51,004 nucleotides of DNA from positions 1-51,004 of the forward strand of contig FR883843.1 of the NCBI GenBank assembly GCA_000435275.1, written 5' to 3'. Within the stretch, counting starts at the first letter, position 1; each line of letters opens with the position of its first letter. Position numbers and translations under genes: made by a program. The notes beneath the pieces are model-generated. The model did no database searches. It saw nothing but the letters and a program-made list of their open reading frames with translations, and was not told the origin of the DNA. This DNA comes from Clostridium sp. CAG:557. GTDB lineage: Bacteria; Bacillota; Clostridia; Oscillospirales; Acutalibacteraceae. Shown piece after piece: positions 33,768-42,900 of the stretch.

Positions 33768-35282
33768 TTAATGCGGCATATTTTGAATATTTCCTTCTTT
33801 TTTCGATAATGTCTTCCAACCAGCTCTCATTATTACGTCCCTTAAACTGTAAAAATTAAACGGTGCAATTGGTGCGACAAATGGTATTCCAAAATTTGAT
33901 TTTGCACAAATGTTTACAATTAAAACTGAAAATAACAACATTACACCCCAAATTCCAAGAATTCCACCAACTAAAATGAAAATAAGCCGTAAAAGAGCAG
34001 TAGGTTCATAAAGATTTGGAATAACATAAGATGAAATTGCAGTAAGCGCTACAACCATAAGTGTGGGCGCACCAATTAGCCCTGCATTTACTGCGGTTTC
34101 ACCAATTACCAAACCTCCCACTATGCTTACAGCATGACCTAGTGGACGTGGCAAACGTAATCCGGCTTCGCGCATAATTTCGTAAATAAAGTGAATTATT
34201 AGAGTTTCTAACATCAGTGGAAACGGTGTACCGGCAATTGCATACGCAATTTTGCTTATTAGCCTGTCCGGAAAAACTTCTGGATTAAATACTGCTAAAG
34301 CCACATACAAACCTGGAAGTAAGGTCGATATAAAAAATGAAATATATTTTAACCACCTTGTCAACGTTGCAAAATACGGCCGTTCTGCATAGTCATCGAT
34401 TGTTTGAAAATTTTCTACAAACAAATACGGAACAATTAGTGCGGTTGGAGTTCCATCCACTAAAATTGCTATTCGCCCTTCAACTATTTTTCCGCAAACT
34501 GTATCTGGCCGTTCTGAAAAACCTACACTGCTAAAAAATGATAAATCATTTTTTTCTTCGAGGTAAGGTATTAAATACTCTGCAGCTAAAACATTTTTCA
34601 AATTTATTTTCGAAATTTTTAGTTTAAGTTCATCTAAAATTTTACTAGAAACCGTTCCATTTATATAGCATAAACATATATCAGTTTGGCTTGTCTCTCC
34701 TACAGATAAAAATTCGAACTTAAGTTTAGGGTTTTTTATCCGTCTTCTAATTAAAGTTAAATTTATTCTTACTGCTTCTACAAAACCTTCTTTAGACCCC
34801 TTTTGCATTACTTCTGTTTCTGGTTCAGCTATACTTCTAAAATTAAAGCCTTGCACACCAATAGCTAAAGCTTTTTCGCAGTCGTTGAACATTAAAAGTG
34901 CAAAACCGGACATCACAAATTTAAATGCATCTTCAAATGTAGTAACGTCAACTTGTTCCGTAACCGTTAAAATATTATTTTTTATATAATCAAATTTTTC
35001 CTGACCAGATAAATTTTCTTTACTAAAGGCATATACTATCGGATTGAGTACACTGTTTGCAAATGTTTCTTTATTTATCATGCCTTCCATTGTGATAATC
35101 GCTGCGTTCGTATTCAGTACTTTTATAAGCCTTATTGTTAAATCGGCACTTTCATCAAACGATTTCTTGAAATATTCAATATTTTTATCTAAAGAAGTGG
35201 ACAGTAATTGTTTTTTTTCTTTTTTATCGATTTCTTTTTCTACATTATATTTTTTTGCCAAATTTTTTAAAAAATTTAACAT
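33768..35282 (-). CDS. gerAA: GerAA-type spore germination receptor subunit
   Basis: The 504-residue protein has a large soluble N-terminal domain (about 1-290) and a C-terminal membrane region with about five helices. The GerA stretch ILVDGTPTALIVPYLFVENFQTIDDY is visible, as is RLPRPLGHAVSIVGGLVIGETAV in the membrane part. It is first in the gerA operon, divergent from yetF. ATG 35282 has a strong AGGAGGAG ribosome binding site. No SigA-type promoter stands out; SigG control is expected from the family. Confidence 0.93.
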   Translation of the reverse strand: MLNFLKNLAKKYNVEKEIDKKEKKQLLSTSLDKNIEYFKKSFDESADLTIRLIKVLNTNAAIITMEGMINKETFANSVLNPIVYAFSKENLSGQEKFDYIKNNILTVTEQVDVTTFEDAFKFVMSGFALLMFNDCEKALAIGVQGFNFRSIAEPETEVMQKGSKEGFVEAVRINLTLIRRRIKNPKLKFEFLSVGETSQTDICLCYINGTVSSKILDELKLKISKINLKNVLAAEYLIPYLEEKNDLSFFSSVGFSERPDTVCGKIVEGRIAILVDGTPTALIVPYLFVENFQTIDDYAERPYFATLTRWLKYISFFISTLLPGLYVALAVFNPEVFPDRLISKIAYAIAGTPFPLMLETLIIHFIYEIMREAGLRLPRPLGHAVSIVGGLVIGETAVNAGLIGAPTLMVVALTAISSYVIPNLYEPTALLRLIFILVGGILGIWGVMLLFSVLIVNICAKSNFGIPFVAPIAPFNFYSLRDVIMRAGWKTLSKKEGNIQNMPH

Positions 35283-35388
35283 AGGTGCTTCATCTCCTCC
35301 TATGTTAATTTTTGCCTTGTTTTTCTTAATTTATACAAATTTGCATATTTTTGATAATTTTAGGTTAAAATAAACTTGGTGATAAAAT

Positions 35389-36066
35389 ATGATAGTTTCA
35401 TTAATAAGAACACTCGTTTTGTATATCCTGATAATTTTGGCAATCAGACTTATGGGAAAGCGTCAAATAAGCGATTTACAAACATCTGAACTCGTAGTTA
35501 CTTTTTTAATTTCTAATATTGCATCCATTCCAATGCAAAATTCTAGCATACCGTTGCTTACAGGGCTTATCCCTATAATTGTATTAATTGTTTGCGAAAT
35601 CGTTTTATCCAGCATTATGTTAAAAAGTTGTAAGTTTCGAAGGTTTATCTGCGGAAATCCTGTTGTAATTATAAATCATGGAAATATAAATCAAAAAATT
35701 ATGAGAGAACTCCGTATGAGTACGGAAGATTTATTTGAGCAAATGCGGCAACTTGATGTTTTTAGTCTAGACGATGTAGAATTTGCAATAATAGAAACAA
35801 ATGGACAAATGAGTATAATGAAAAAACCAAACAAACAGCAAGTTGATGCTAGTATGCTTGGTTTAAATCCACCGCCTCAAGAGCTGGAAACAGTTGTAAT
35901 TAGTGATGGTGAAATTTCTGAATCTTCGCTTTCTCTATGTAATTTGTCGAAAAAATGGCTTAAAAATGTCTTGGATAGAAAACATCTAAACCTAAAAGAT
36001 ATTTTTATTATGACGGCAGATCGTAACGAAAATTTTAACATTATAAAAAAAGAGGATTTAAAATGA
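35389..36066 (+). CDS. YetF/DUF421-family membrane protein
   Basis: The 225-residue protein has about three N-terminal helices, with the motif RLMGKRQISDLQTSELVVTFLISN (about 20-43), followed by a soluble YetF-type domain with MRELRMSTEDLFEQMRQLDVFSLDDV. Family members are common in spore formers and some reside in spore membranes, but the function is unknown. It overlaps the DUF4363 gene by four bases (ATGA) and is divergent to gerAA. ATG 35389 has a GGTGAT ribosome binding site. Confidence 0.88.
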   Translation: MIVSLIRTLVLYILIILAIRLMGKRQISDLQTSELVVTFLISNIASIPMQNSSIPLLTGLIPIIVLIVCEIVLSSIMLKSCKFRRFICGNPVVIINHGNINQKIMRELRMSTEDLFEQMRQLDVFSLDDVEFAIIETNGQMSIMKKPNKQQVDASMLGLNPPPQELETVVISDGEISESSLSLCNLSKKWLKNVLDRKHLNLKDIFIMTADRNENFNIIKKEDLK

Positions 36067-36443
36067 AACGTCTTATTACATCTATAATTTTATTAGTAAT
36101 TACCGTTTCTGCATGTATTGCCGAAACTATTTTCCTAAATAATATAGTTTCTTCGTTCACGCAAGATATAGACAATGCCATGCAAGAAGCTTCAAATGAA
36201 AATTTAGACTCCGCAATGCAAATAGCAGACGACATAAGCAATCGTTGGCAAGAGCAGCAACCTTTTATATCCACATTCATTAACCATGAACGTTTAGAAG
36301 AAATTGCTCAGTCAATAATTAGTATGAAAACAAATCTTTTTAAAGGTCAAACTGAAGATTTTTTTGTTGAAAGTGAAATAGCAAAAACTCAGTTTAATGA
36401 CCTAAAGGATACAGAATTTCCTTCAATTGAAAACATTTTATAA
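36063..36443 (+). CDS. DUF4363-family protein
   Basis: The 126-residue protein has an N-terminal membrane helix (about 5-25) and a helical remainder rich in acidic residues, with QIADDISNRWQEQQPFISTFINHERLEEI. It resembles the DUF4363 proteins that follow YetF-like genes in Clostridia. Translationally coupled to yetF. Convergent with spo0A, three bases apart. Function unknown; the pairing suggests a small membrane complex. Confidence 0.8.
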   Translation: MKRLITSIILLVITVSACIAETIFLNNIVSSFTQDIDNAMQEASNENLDSAMQIADDISNRWQEQQPFISTFINHERLEEIAQSIISMKTNLFKGQTEDFFVESEIAKTQFNDLKDTEFPSIENIL

Positions 36444-36446
36444 ACT

Positions 36447-37235
36447 TTAGCTTGCACTTTTCATCTGCAAACGTAATTTATCTGATATCATCGCAATAAA
36501 TTCACTATTGGTTGGCTTTCCTCTGCCGTTATGTATTGTATAGCCGAAATAAGAATTTAAAATGTCAACGTCACCTCTGTCCCATGCAACCTCTATTGCA
36601 TGACGTATCGCTCTCTCTACCCTTGAAGCTGTGGTAGAAAATCTTTTTGCTACAGATGGATATAATTGTTTAGTCACAGCATTTATTATATCTGGATTCT
36701 CTACCGACATAACTATTGAGTCTCTTAAATAATGATAACCTTTTATATGCGCAGGAACACCGATCTGATGCAATATTTCAGTAACCTTAAATTCAATTCC
36801 TACACCTTTATCCAAAACTTTATTGGTAATTGGTATGGTTTTTTCTATGTTTGATTTGCGTATATCATTTAATAAATCCAAAATTCTTTCAGCTAAATTA
36901 TTGACATCGAAAGGTTTCAATACAAAATACGATGCTCCGGCGGATAAAGCTTCTTTTTCTAGCGTTGGGCTATTAAAATTCGACAAAACAATAAATATTG
37001 GTTTTTTCGAGTTTTCTTCAGAAATTGATTTCATTACACCTATCGCATCAAGTTTTGGCATAAACAAATCCATTATTACAACATCCGGTGAATATTTTTT
37101 TATCGAATCTAAAACTGTAAAACCATCTTTTTGAATAATTTTACTGTTCATACCCAATTTTTCGAACACTGACGTTGATTCTCGATTAAGTTCTCTAGAT
37201 TCTTCTGCAATTAGTAGTTTAACAAGATTTCCCAT
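36447..37235 (-). CDS. spo0A: Sporulation transcription factor Spo0A
   Basis: The 262-residue response regulator commits cells to sporulation. The receiver (1-120) keeps the phospho-acceptor Asp56 (VIMDLFMP), Ser85 and Lys107 (VLKPFD). The acidic pocket that is Asp-Asp in Bacillus (ADDNREL) reads Ala-Glu-Glu-Ser here (residues 10-13). The C-terminal effector domain (about 150-255) contains the DNA-recognition run YPSVAKRFSTTASRVERAIRHAIE, unmistakable for Spo0A. It lies just downstream of spoIVB, the conserved order, and has its own promoter in the gap. Start ATG 37235 with a GGAGG ribosome binding site. Confidence 0.97.
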   Translation of the reverse strand: MGNLVKLLIAEESRELNRESTSVFEKLGMNSKIIQKDGFTVLDSIKKYSPDVVIMDLFMPKLDAIGVMKSISEENSKKPIFIVLSNFNSPTLEKEALSAGASYFVLKPFDVNNLAERILDLLNDIRKSNIEKTIPITNKVLDKGVGIEFKVTEILHQIGVPAHIKGYHYLRDSIVMSVENPDIINAVTKQLYPSVAKRFSTTASRVERAIRHAIEVAWDRGDVDILNSYFGYTIHNGRGKPTNSEFIAMISDKLRLQMKSAS

Positions 37236-37269
37236 GTTTTTTCCTCCAGTTATTATTTATCGTATCCAT

Positions 37270-37298
37270 ATATTACCATATAAAATTTAAATTGGCAA
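37270..37298 (-). promoter_or_regulatory. SigA-like promoter for spo0A
   Basis: Minus-strand TTGCCA (37298-37293) is 17 bases from TAATAT (37275-37270), about 35 bases before the spo0A start. No perfect 0A box is seen in the gap, and SigH elements are not obvious. Confidence 0.5.
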
Positions 37299-37352
37299 GA
37301 CTTTCCAAATAAAAATTTTAAATTTGTTACCTACGATAAAATTTTAGATTAT

Positions 37353-38585
37353 TTAGGAGATTTTTTTATAATCAGTGTCGTTTGAATTTTGTATCTTAGA
37401 AATCATATTTTCAGCAAAAATTGCATAACCTTTTTGGGGGTCGTTTACAAATACATGTGTAATCGCACCTACGAGCATTCCGTTCTGTATTATAGGACTT
37501 CCGCTCATGCCCTGAATTATTCCTCCGGTCTGATTTAACAATTTGTCGTCGGTTATTTTTATTACCATATTTTTGCTTACTTGCTCTTCGTTATAATTTA
37601 TATGCAAAATGTCAATATCATAATATTCTGGAGCAGAACCGAAAATTGTTGTTAAAATTTGAGCTTTTCCCTGCTTTACTTGCTGTTTCATTGCCACTGG
37701 TAGTGCCTCATTTTGAGAAACGGCAGTATTAAACTTTCCATAAACTCCGCTGTAGGTGTTCTCTGTAAGTATTCCTATTGGTTCACACTCAATAAAATAT
37801 GCCTTTAATTCTCCAGGATTTCCTCGCATTCCTTTTGAAATTCCGTTAATATTTACCTTTATTATATCTCCGTGCGACAATGGCAATAATTCTCCCGTGT
37901 CCACATCGCAAATTCCATGTCCCAAACCACCAAATACTTTCGTTTTCTCATCCCAAAATGTAACCGTACCAATTCCTGCAGAACTATCTCTTACCCAAAG
38001 TCCTAGTTTATAAATATTATCTGTATCACATTTTATTGGTTTAATGTTGGTTTCATATTTCATTCCATTGCGGATAATTTCAGCAAAAAGTTCATTGCCA
38101 TTACTAGATTCGACCTGTTTTATCAGTTCCTCATTGCTGTTAATTTCCTGCCGATTTATATTTAAGATTATGTCTCCCTTTTGTAACCCCGCTTGTTTCG
38201 CCGGATTAAAAACACCTTCGTTCGTTTTTACATCGGATATTCCAACAACTATAACACCCTTTGTAAATAACTTTATTCCAAATGGGTTTCCTCCCGGAAC
38301 CACATAAATATCATCTATTTTTTCTATACTGACTTTTTTTATTGGAATCATATTCATAAATAAAATATTTGCATCGAAATTAGGTTGAACATTTTCTTTT
38401 GAAACAGGTTTTACTACAGATTTTTCTTTTGTATCTATAGAAATGTATTTTTTTATATTAGAATTACACGCAGATGTAATTTTATAATTGTTCGGTAAGT
38501 ACGACGCTGTAACTTCACAAAAGCTCAAAATAAAACAAGCTACGATACTTGCAAAAATTGATAATCCTTTAAAAAAATTTTTCAA
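37353..38585 (-). CDS. spoIVB: SpoIVB serine peptidase
   Basis: The roughly 410-residue forespore protease signals across the intermembrane space to activate SigK processing. It has an N-terminal membrane segment (about 5-26), a PDZ domain (about 95-175) with GLQKGDIILNINRQEI, and an S55 peptidase domain. The latter shows GLGHGICD (His) and GMSGSPIIQNG (catalytic Ser). The start is TTG 38585, after GGAGGTG; the longer in-frame ATG upstream lacks a ribosome binding site. It precedes spo0A as in most spore formers, and SigG control is expected. Confidence 0.95.
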   Translation of the reverse strand: MKNFFKGLSIFASIVACFILSFCEVTASYLPNNYKITSACNSNIKKYISIDTKEKSVVKPVSKENVQPNFDANILFMNMIPIKKVSIEKIDDIYVVPGGNPFGIKLFTKGVIVVGISDVKTNEGVFNPAKQAGLQKGDIILNINRQEINSNEELIKQVESSNGNELFAEIIRNGMKYETNIKPIKCDTDNIYKLGLWVRDSSAGIGTVTFWDEKTKVFGGLGHGICDVDTGELLPLSHGDIIKVNINGISKGMRGNPGELKAYFIECEPIGILTENTYSGVYGKFNTAVSQNEALPVAMKQQVKQGKAQILTTIFGSAPEYYDIDILHINYNEEQVSKNMVIKITDDKLLNQTGGIIQGMSGSPIIQNGMLVGAITHVFVNDPQKGYAIFAENMISKIQNSNDTDYKKIS

Positions 38586-38667
38586 AATTTTCACCTCCAA
38601 CACTCTAATTATAATTTTCCACGTTATCATTTTTTTATTTTGTTAAATGTTAGCGTACCTACCAAAT

Positions 38668-38701
38668 AAAAAAAGATTAGCAATAAACGCTAATCTTTTT
38701 T
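38668..38701 (-). terminator. Terminator of the efp/Cys-repeat protein unit
   Basis: GATTAGC and GCTAATC arms (38674-38681 and 38689-38696) are extended by A-run and T-run into a stem of at least 12 bp around a 7-base loop, with T residues on the minus strand. It separates this unit from spoIVB. Confidence 0.85.
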
Positions 38702-38729
38702 CAAAAATTTATTTTAAACTTAAGTCTAT

Positions 38730-39224
38730 CTAACAAGTACATTCTGGTTCACAATTGCAAGTTGGTTCGCATTCACAAGTTGACTCACAATTACATTCAG
38801 GCCCACAGTCGCAGTTGTCTCCACAGTCACATTTTCCACTTAAAGATAGTCCATTCAAATCAAATTCCAAATTTTCGCTGCAGTTAGGACATTCAATTCC
38901 ACCATCCAAAAGAATTTCCTCAGAAACACAAACTGTTTCACCACATGTAGGACAAGTTACTTCATAAAATACCTCATCCTCTCCATCACAGCAATCACAT
39001 TCTTCATCGTAAAAATCTTCCTCCAAAGCGCAAAGATCTTCATCTATTTCATCAACTTGGTCAGCTAAGTCGTCATAGCCTTCTTCTAAATCCGAAACAG
39101 AAAGAGTAACATCATCGAGCAACTCAACGATTGCAGACAAAACTCTTACCTCTGGTTTAGATTTATCGAGTTCTAACCCTTCTACAAGCCCTTTAACATA
39201 AGCCAACTTTTCCTTAATAGTCAT
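38730..39224 (-). CDS. CD1247-type zinc-ribbon protein with a Cys-X-Cys repeat tail
   Basis: The 164-residue acidic protein has three parts. Residues about 1-70 form a helical N-terminal region like the 'CD1247 N-terminal' family (LAYVKGLVEGLELD). A middle zinc ribbon follows (CPTCGETVC and ECPNC, about 90-117), after a CDCC cluster near residue 75. The last 33 residues (132-164) are six Cys-X-Cys units exactly six residues apart, separated by acidic, Pro or Gly residues. The tail resembles a metallothionein and should bind several metal ions; this is inference. The N-terminal family is common in Clostridia with unknown function. ATG 39224 follows GGGAGG; the gene lies 93 bases after efp. Confidence 0.85.
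   Translation of the reverse strand: MTIKEKLAYVKGLVEGLELDKSKPEVRVLSAIVELLDDVTLSVSDLEEGYDDLADQVDEIDEDLCALEEDFYDEECDCCDGEDEVFYEVTCPTCGETVCVSEEILLDGGIECPNCSENLEFDLNGLSLSGKCDCGDNCDCGPECNCESTCECEPTCNCEPECTC
38733..38831 (-). repeat. In-frame 18-bp repeat encoding six C-X-C-X-X-X units
   Basis: The last 33 codons repeat with an 18-base period. Each unit encodes Cys-(Asp/Asn/Glu/Thr)-Cys and a three-residue spacer (GDN, GPE, EST, EPT, EPE). Twelve cysteines lie in 33 residues. Variation among units at silent and spacer positions suggests the repeat is not brand new. Confidence 0.85.
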
Positions 39225-39317
39225 AAATTTAAAACCTCCCTAAAATAAAGATTATATCTATACTAATTTTACCGTAAATAAAAGAAATATTACAGTAAAA
39301 CTAGTATTTGGCAAAAA

Positions 39318-39875
39318 TTAAGCACGCTCCATGTATTCACCAGTTCTAGTATCAATTCTTATAATTTCACCCTGATCAATGAACAGCGGAACACGAATCT
39401 CGGCGCCAGTTTCTAAAGTTGCAGGTTTTGTTGCATTAGTAGCAGTATCGCCTTTAAACCCTGGATCAGTTTCAGTAACTTCCAGTTCAACGAAAAATGG
39501 TGGTTCTACACCAAAAACATTGCCTTTATAAGATAAAACCTTACACTCCATATTTTCCTTTACAAACTTGAAATTATCGCCCAAAACACTTTTATTTATT
39601 GGAATTTGTTCATAATTTTCTAAATCCATAAAATAATATAAATCGCCATCATTATATAAATATTGCATATCACGACGTTCTATAAAAGCAGTAGGATATT
39701 TATCGTTTGGATTAAAAGTTTTTTCAACCACGCTGCCGGTAATTACATTTCTAATTTTTGTTCTTACAAAAGCGGCACCTTTGCCTGGTTTAACGTGCTG
39801 AAACTCTATTATGCAATAGACATTTCCGTCCATTTCAAAGGTAACACCATTTCTAAAATCTCCAGCTGATATCAT
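39318..39875 (-). CDS. efp: Translation elongation factor P
   Basis: The 185-residue factor rescues ribosomes stalled at polyproline. Three beta-barrel domains fit the length. The tip loop is KPGKGAAFV, with the usually modified Lys at about residue 32. The C-terminus RIDTRTGEYMERA is typical. ATG 39875 has a GGAGG ribosome binding site and its own promoter. It lies directly after polC, an uncommon neighbour for it. Confidence 0.96.
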   Translation of the reverse strand: MISAGDFRNGVTFEMDGNVYCIIEFQHVKPGKGAAFVRTKIRNVITGSVVEKTFNPNDKYPTAFIERRDMQYLYNDGDLYYFMDLENYEQIPINKSVLGDNFKFVKENMECKVLSYKGNVFGVEPPFFVELEVTETDPGFKGDTATNATKPATLETGAEIRVPLFIDQGEIIRIDTRTGEYMERA

Positions 39876-39908
39876 GTAGTTTCCTCCAAAAAATTTATAT
39901 ATACAAAT

Positions 39909-39937
39909 ATTTTATATCAAATCGCAAAAATTTTCAA
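39909..39937 (-). promoter_or_regulatory. SigA-type promoter for efp
   Basis: Minus-strand TTGAAA (39937-39932) is 17 bases from TAAAAT (39914-39909), in the short gap between polC and efp. Confidence 0.6.
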
Positions 39938-39944
39938 GTATTTC

Positions 39945-42900
39945 TTAAAAAAAGCTCAACTGACTAGTTTTGGGAATTCCGCTAAGCATACCGATTCCAT
40001 CCATAAGTTCCACAACTGTTTTAGAGGCGCCAGACCTTGTTGAAATTTCATCCACAGAAATATATTTTCCATTTTTTCCGGCATTTTGCAAACCTTTGGC
40101 AACGTTTTCACCAACTCCAGGCAACGATGAAAATGGAAGTCTAATTTTACCATCCTCTACCAAAAATTTATAAGCATCAGACTTATATAAATCAATCGGC
40201 AAAACTTCAATTCCGCGTTCAAACATTTCATTTACAATTTGCAACGTAGCCAAAGCAGCATTTTCTTTCACAGTTGCCTCATTGCCTTTCATTTTTATGT
40301 CTTTCATCTGCTGTTTAACGGCTTCTTTTCCCTTCATCACAAGAACTCCGTCCAAGTCTTCGCTGCGAACGGTAAAATAAGCCGCATAGTACTCAACAGG
40401 TCTATAAACTTTATACCAACCAAGCCGTAAAGTAGAAATCATATAAGCGGTTGCATGAGCCTTCGGAAACATATATTTTATTTTCATACAAGAATCGATA
40501 TACCATTCCGGAACATCATGTTTTTTCATTTCATCTATGTGTTCCTGCGTCAAAAGCTTTTTCGCTTTGCCCTTTCGCACAATTTCCATAATTTTAAAAG
40601 CCATTTTTGGTTCTAACCCTTTTTGTAAAAGGTATGTCATAATACTATCACGAGTTCCGATAACTTCAGAAATTGTGCAAATTTTATTCTTGATAAGGTC
40701 CCGTGCGTTACCAATCCAAACGTCAGTACCATGAGACAATCCGGAAATTTGTAACAAATCTGAAAAAGTTTTCGGTTGTGCTTCAATCATCATCTGACGG
40801 ACAAAATGGGTTCCAACTTCAGGCAAAGAAAATGTCCCAGTTTGAGAGTCAATCGCCTCTGGAGTTACACCTAAAGCCTGAGTAGAAGTAAATAATGACA
40901 TAACTTTTTTGTCGCTCATAGAAACATCCATAACAGGGATGCCCGTATAATCTTCCAAATATCTATATATTGAAGGCACATCATGGCCAAGTTCATCCAA
41001 TTTACAAATTGTATCGTGAATAGAATGAAAATCAAAATGTGTTGTTATATTGTCAGATTTTTGGTCATTAGCAGGCCTTTGTACAGGACAAAAATCGTAA
41101 ATTTCCATACCTTTGGGAACAACTACCATTCCTCCTGGATGCTGTCCAGTAGTCCTTTTTATTCCGGTGCAACCTGCAGCTAAACGAATTTCTTCTGCTT
41201 TATGCAAAGTTTTACCTTTTTGTTCTATATATTTTTTCACAAAACCTATACCTGTCTTTTCGGCTATAGTTGCGATTGTACCAGCTTTAAAAACATTATT
41301 TTTACCAAACAAAGTTTCTGTATAGCGATGTGCGTCACTTTGATACTCGCCAGAAAAATTAAGATCAATATCTGGAGTTTTATCACCGTCAAATCCAAGA
41401 AAAGTTTCAAATGGAATATTATGCCCATCGCGATGATACTCCGTACCGCATTTAGGGCAATTTTTATCAGGTAAATCAAAACCAGAGCCATAGCTACCAT
41501 CCGTAAAAAATTCACTGTTTTGACATTTTGGGCAAACATAATGAGGAAATAATGGATTGACCTCAGAAATGCCGGACATCGTGGCAACAAATGACGATCC
41601 AACAGAACCTCTAGAACCGACTAAATATCCGTGTTCTTCAGAGTTTGCAACCAATTTTTGAGCTGTCATGTAAAGCACAGAAAATCCGTGTTTAGTGATT
41701 GACGATAATTCTCTTTCCAAACGTTCTTTAACGATTTCAGGCAGAGGGTCACCGTAAATTTTTTTAGTTCGCTCCCAAGTAATGCTTACCAGTTGTTCCT
41801 CAGCGCCCTCAATGAACGGCGGAAAAACCCCTGGTGGAATCGGACTAACTTCATCAATTTTTGCAGCAATTTTATTTGTATTTTCAACAACAATTTCGTA
41901 AGCTTTTTGTGAACCGAGATAAGAAAATTCTTCTAACATTTCGTCAGTTGTCCTAAAATAAAGAGGTGCCTGATTTTCTGCATCTTCATAACCTTGTCCA
42001 GCCATCAAAACCGTTCTATATTGCGAATCATACGGATCCATAAAGTGAACATCACAAGTTGCAACCACAGGAATACCAAGTTCTTCACCCAAGTCTACAA
42101 TTATTTTATTAAATTGGCGCAACTCTTCTTCATTTTTGGCAACTCCACTTCGAATTAAAAAGTTATTATTACCAACCGGTTGAACTTCCAGATAGTCATA
42201 AAATTTAGCAATTTCACATAAACGCTTGTGGTCGTAGTTGCTTACAACCGCTCTAAAAAGCTCACCTGATTCACAAGCACTTCCAAGAATCAAACCTTCC
42301 CTATATTTAATTAATTCACTTTTAGGAATACGCGGTTTTCTGTAAAAATAGTCAAGATGGGCCTTTGAAATCAGTCTGTATAAATTTTTTAAACCAACTT
42401 TATTTTTTACAAGAATAATTTGATGATAATATTTTAATTTTTTCATATCACCATCAAAACTTGAACTTAAATCGTCTATAAAGTAAGCCTCAACGCCGTA
42501 AATTACCTTTATATTACCACCATTTTTCGTTATTTTGTTCACAGCATTCATAGCATCCGGAAAGGCCTGAGCTACACCATGGTCAGTTATCGCAATAGCT
42601 TCATGTCCCCAAGAATGCGCACGTTCAATCAAATCACCTGCAGTGGTAATTCCATCCATTGCAGACATATTCGTATGTAAATGTAATTCAACACGTTTTT
42701 TTTCGGCTTTGTCCACAATTTTTACTTTCTCAACCGAATTAATATTTTTAGGCCGAATAACAATTTCCCTGTCGTACTTATCATAAGTAACTTCGCCTTT
42801 AACCAGCAAAGTTTTTCCTTTTGATATTGTGTCAAATACACGCCATTTTTCCTTATCTGCAATGACTTTTAGTGAAATAGAGCTTGTGTAATCGGTAATA

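Noticed and set aside
33754..33819. Longer N-terminus for GerAB overlapping gerAA
   Set aside because: The extension lacks a ribosome binding site, while ATG 33753 has AGAGGGAG at proper spacing.
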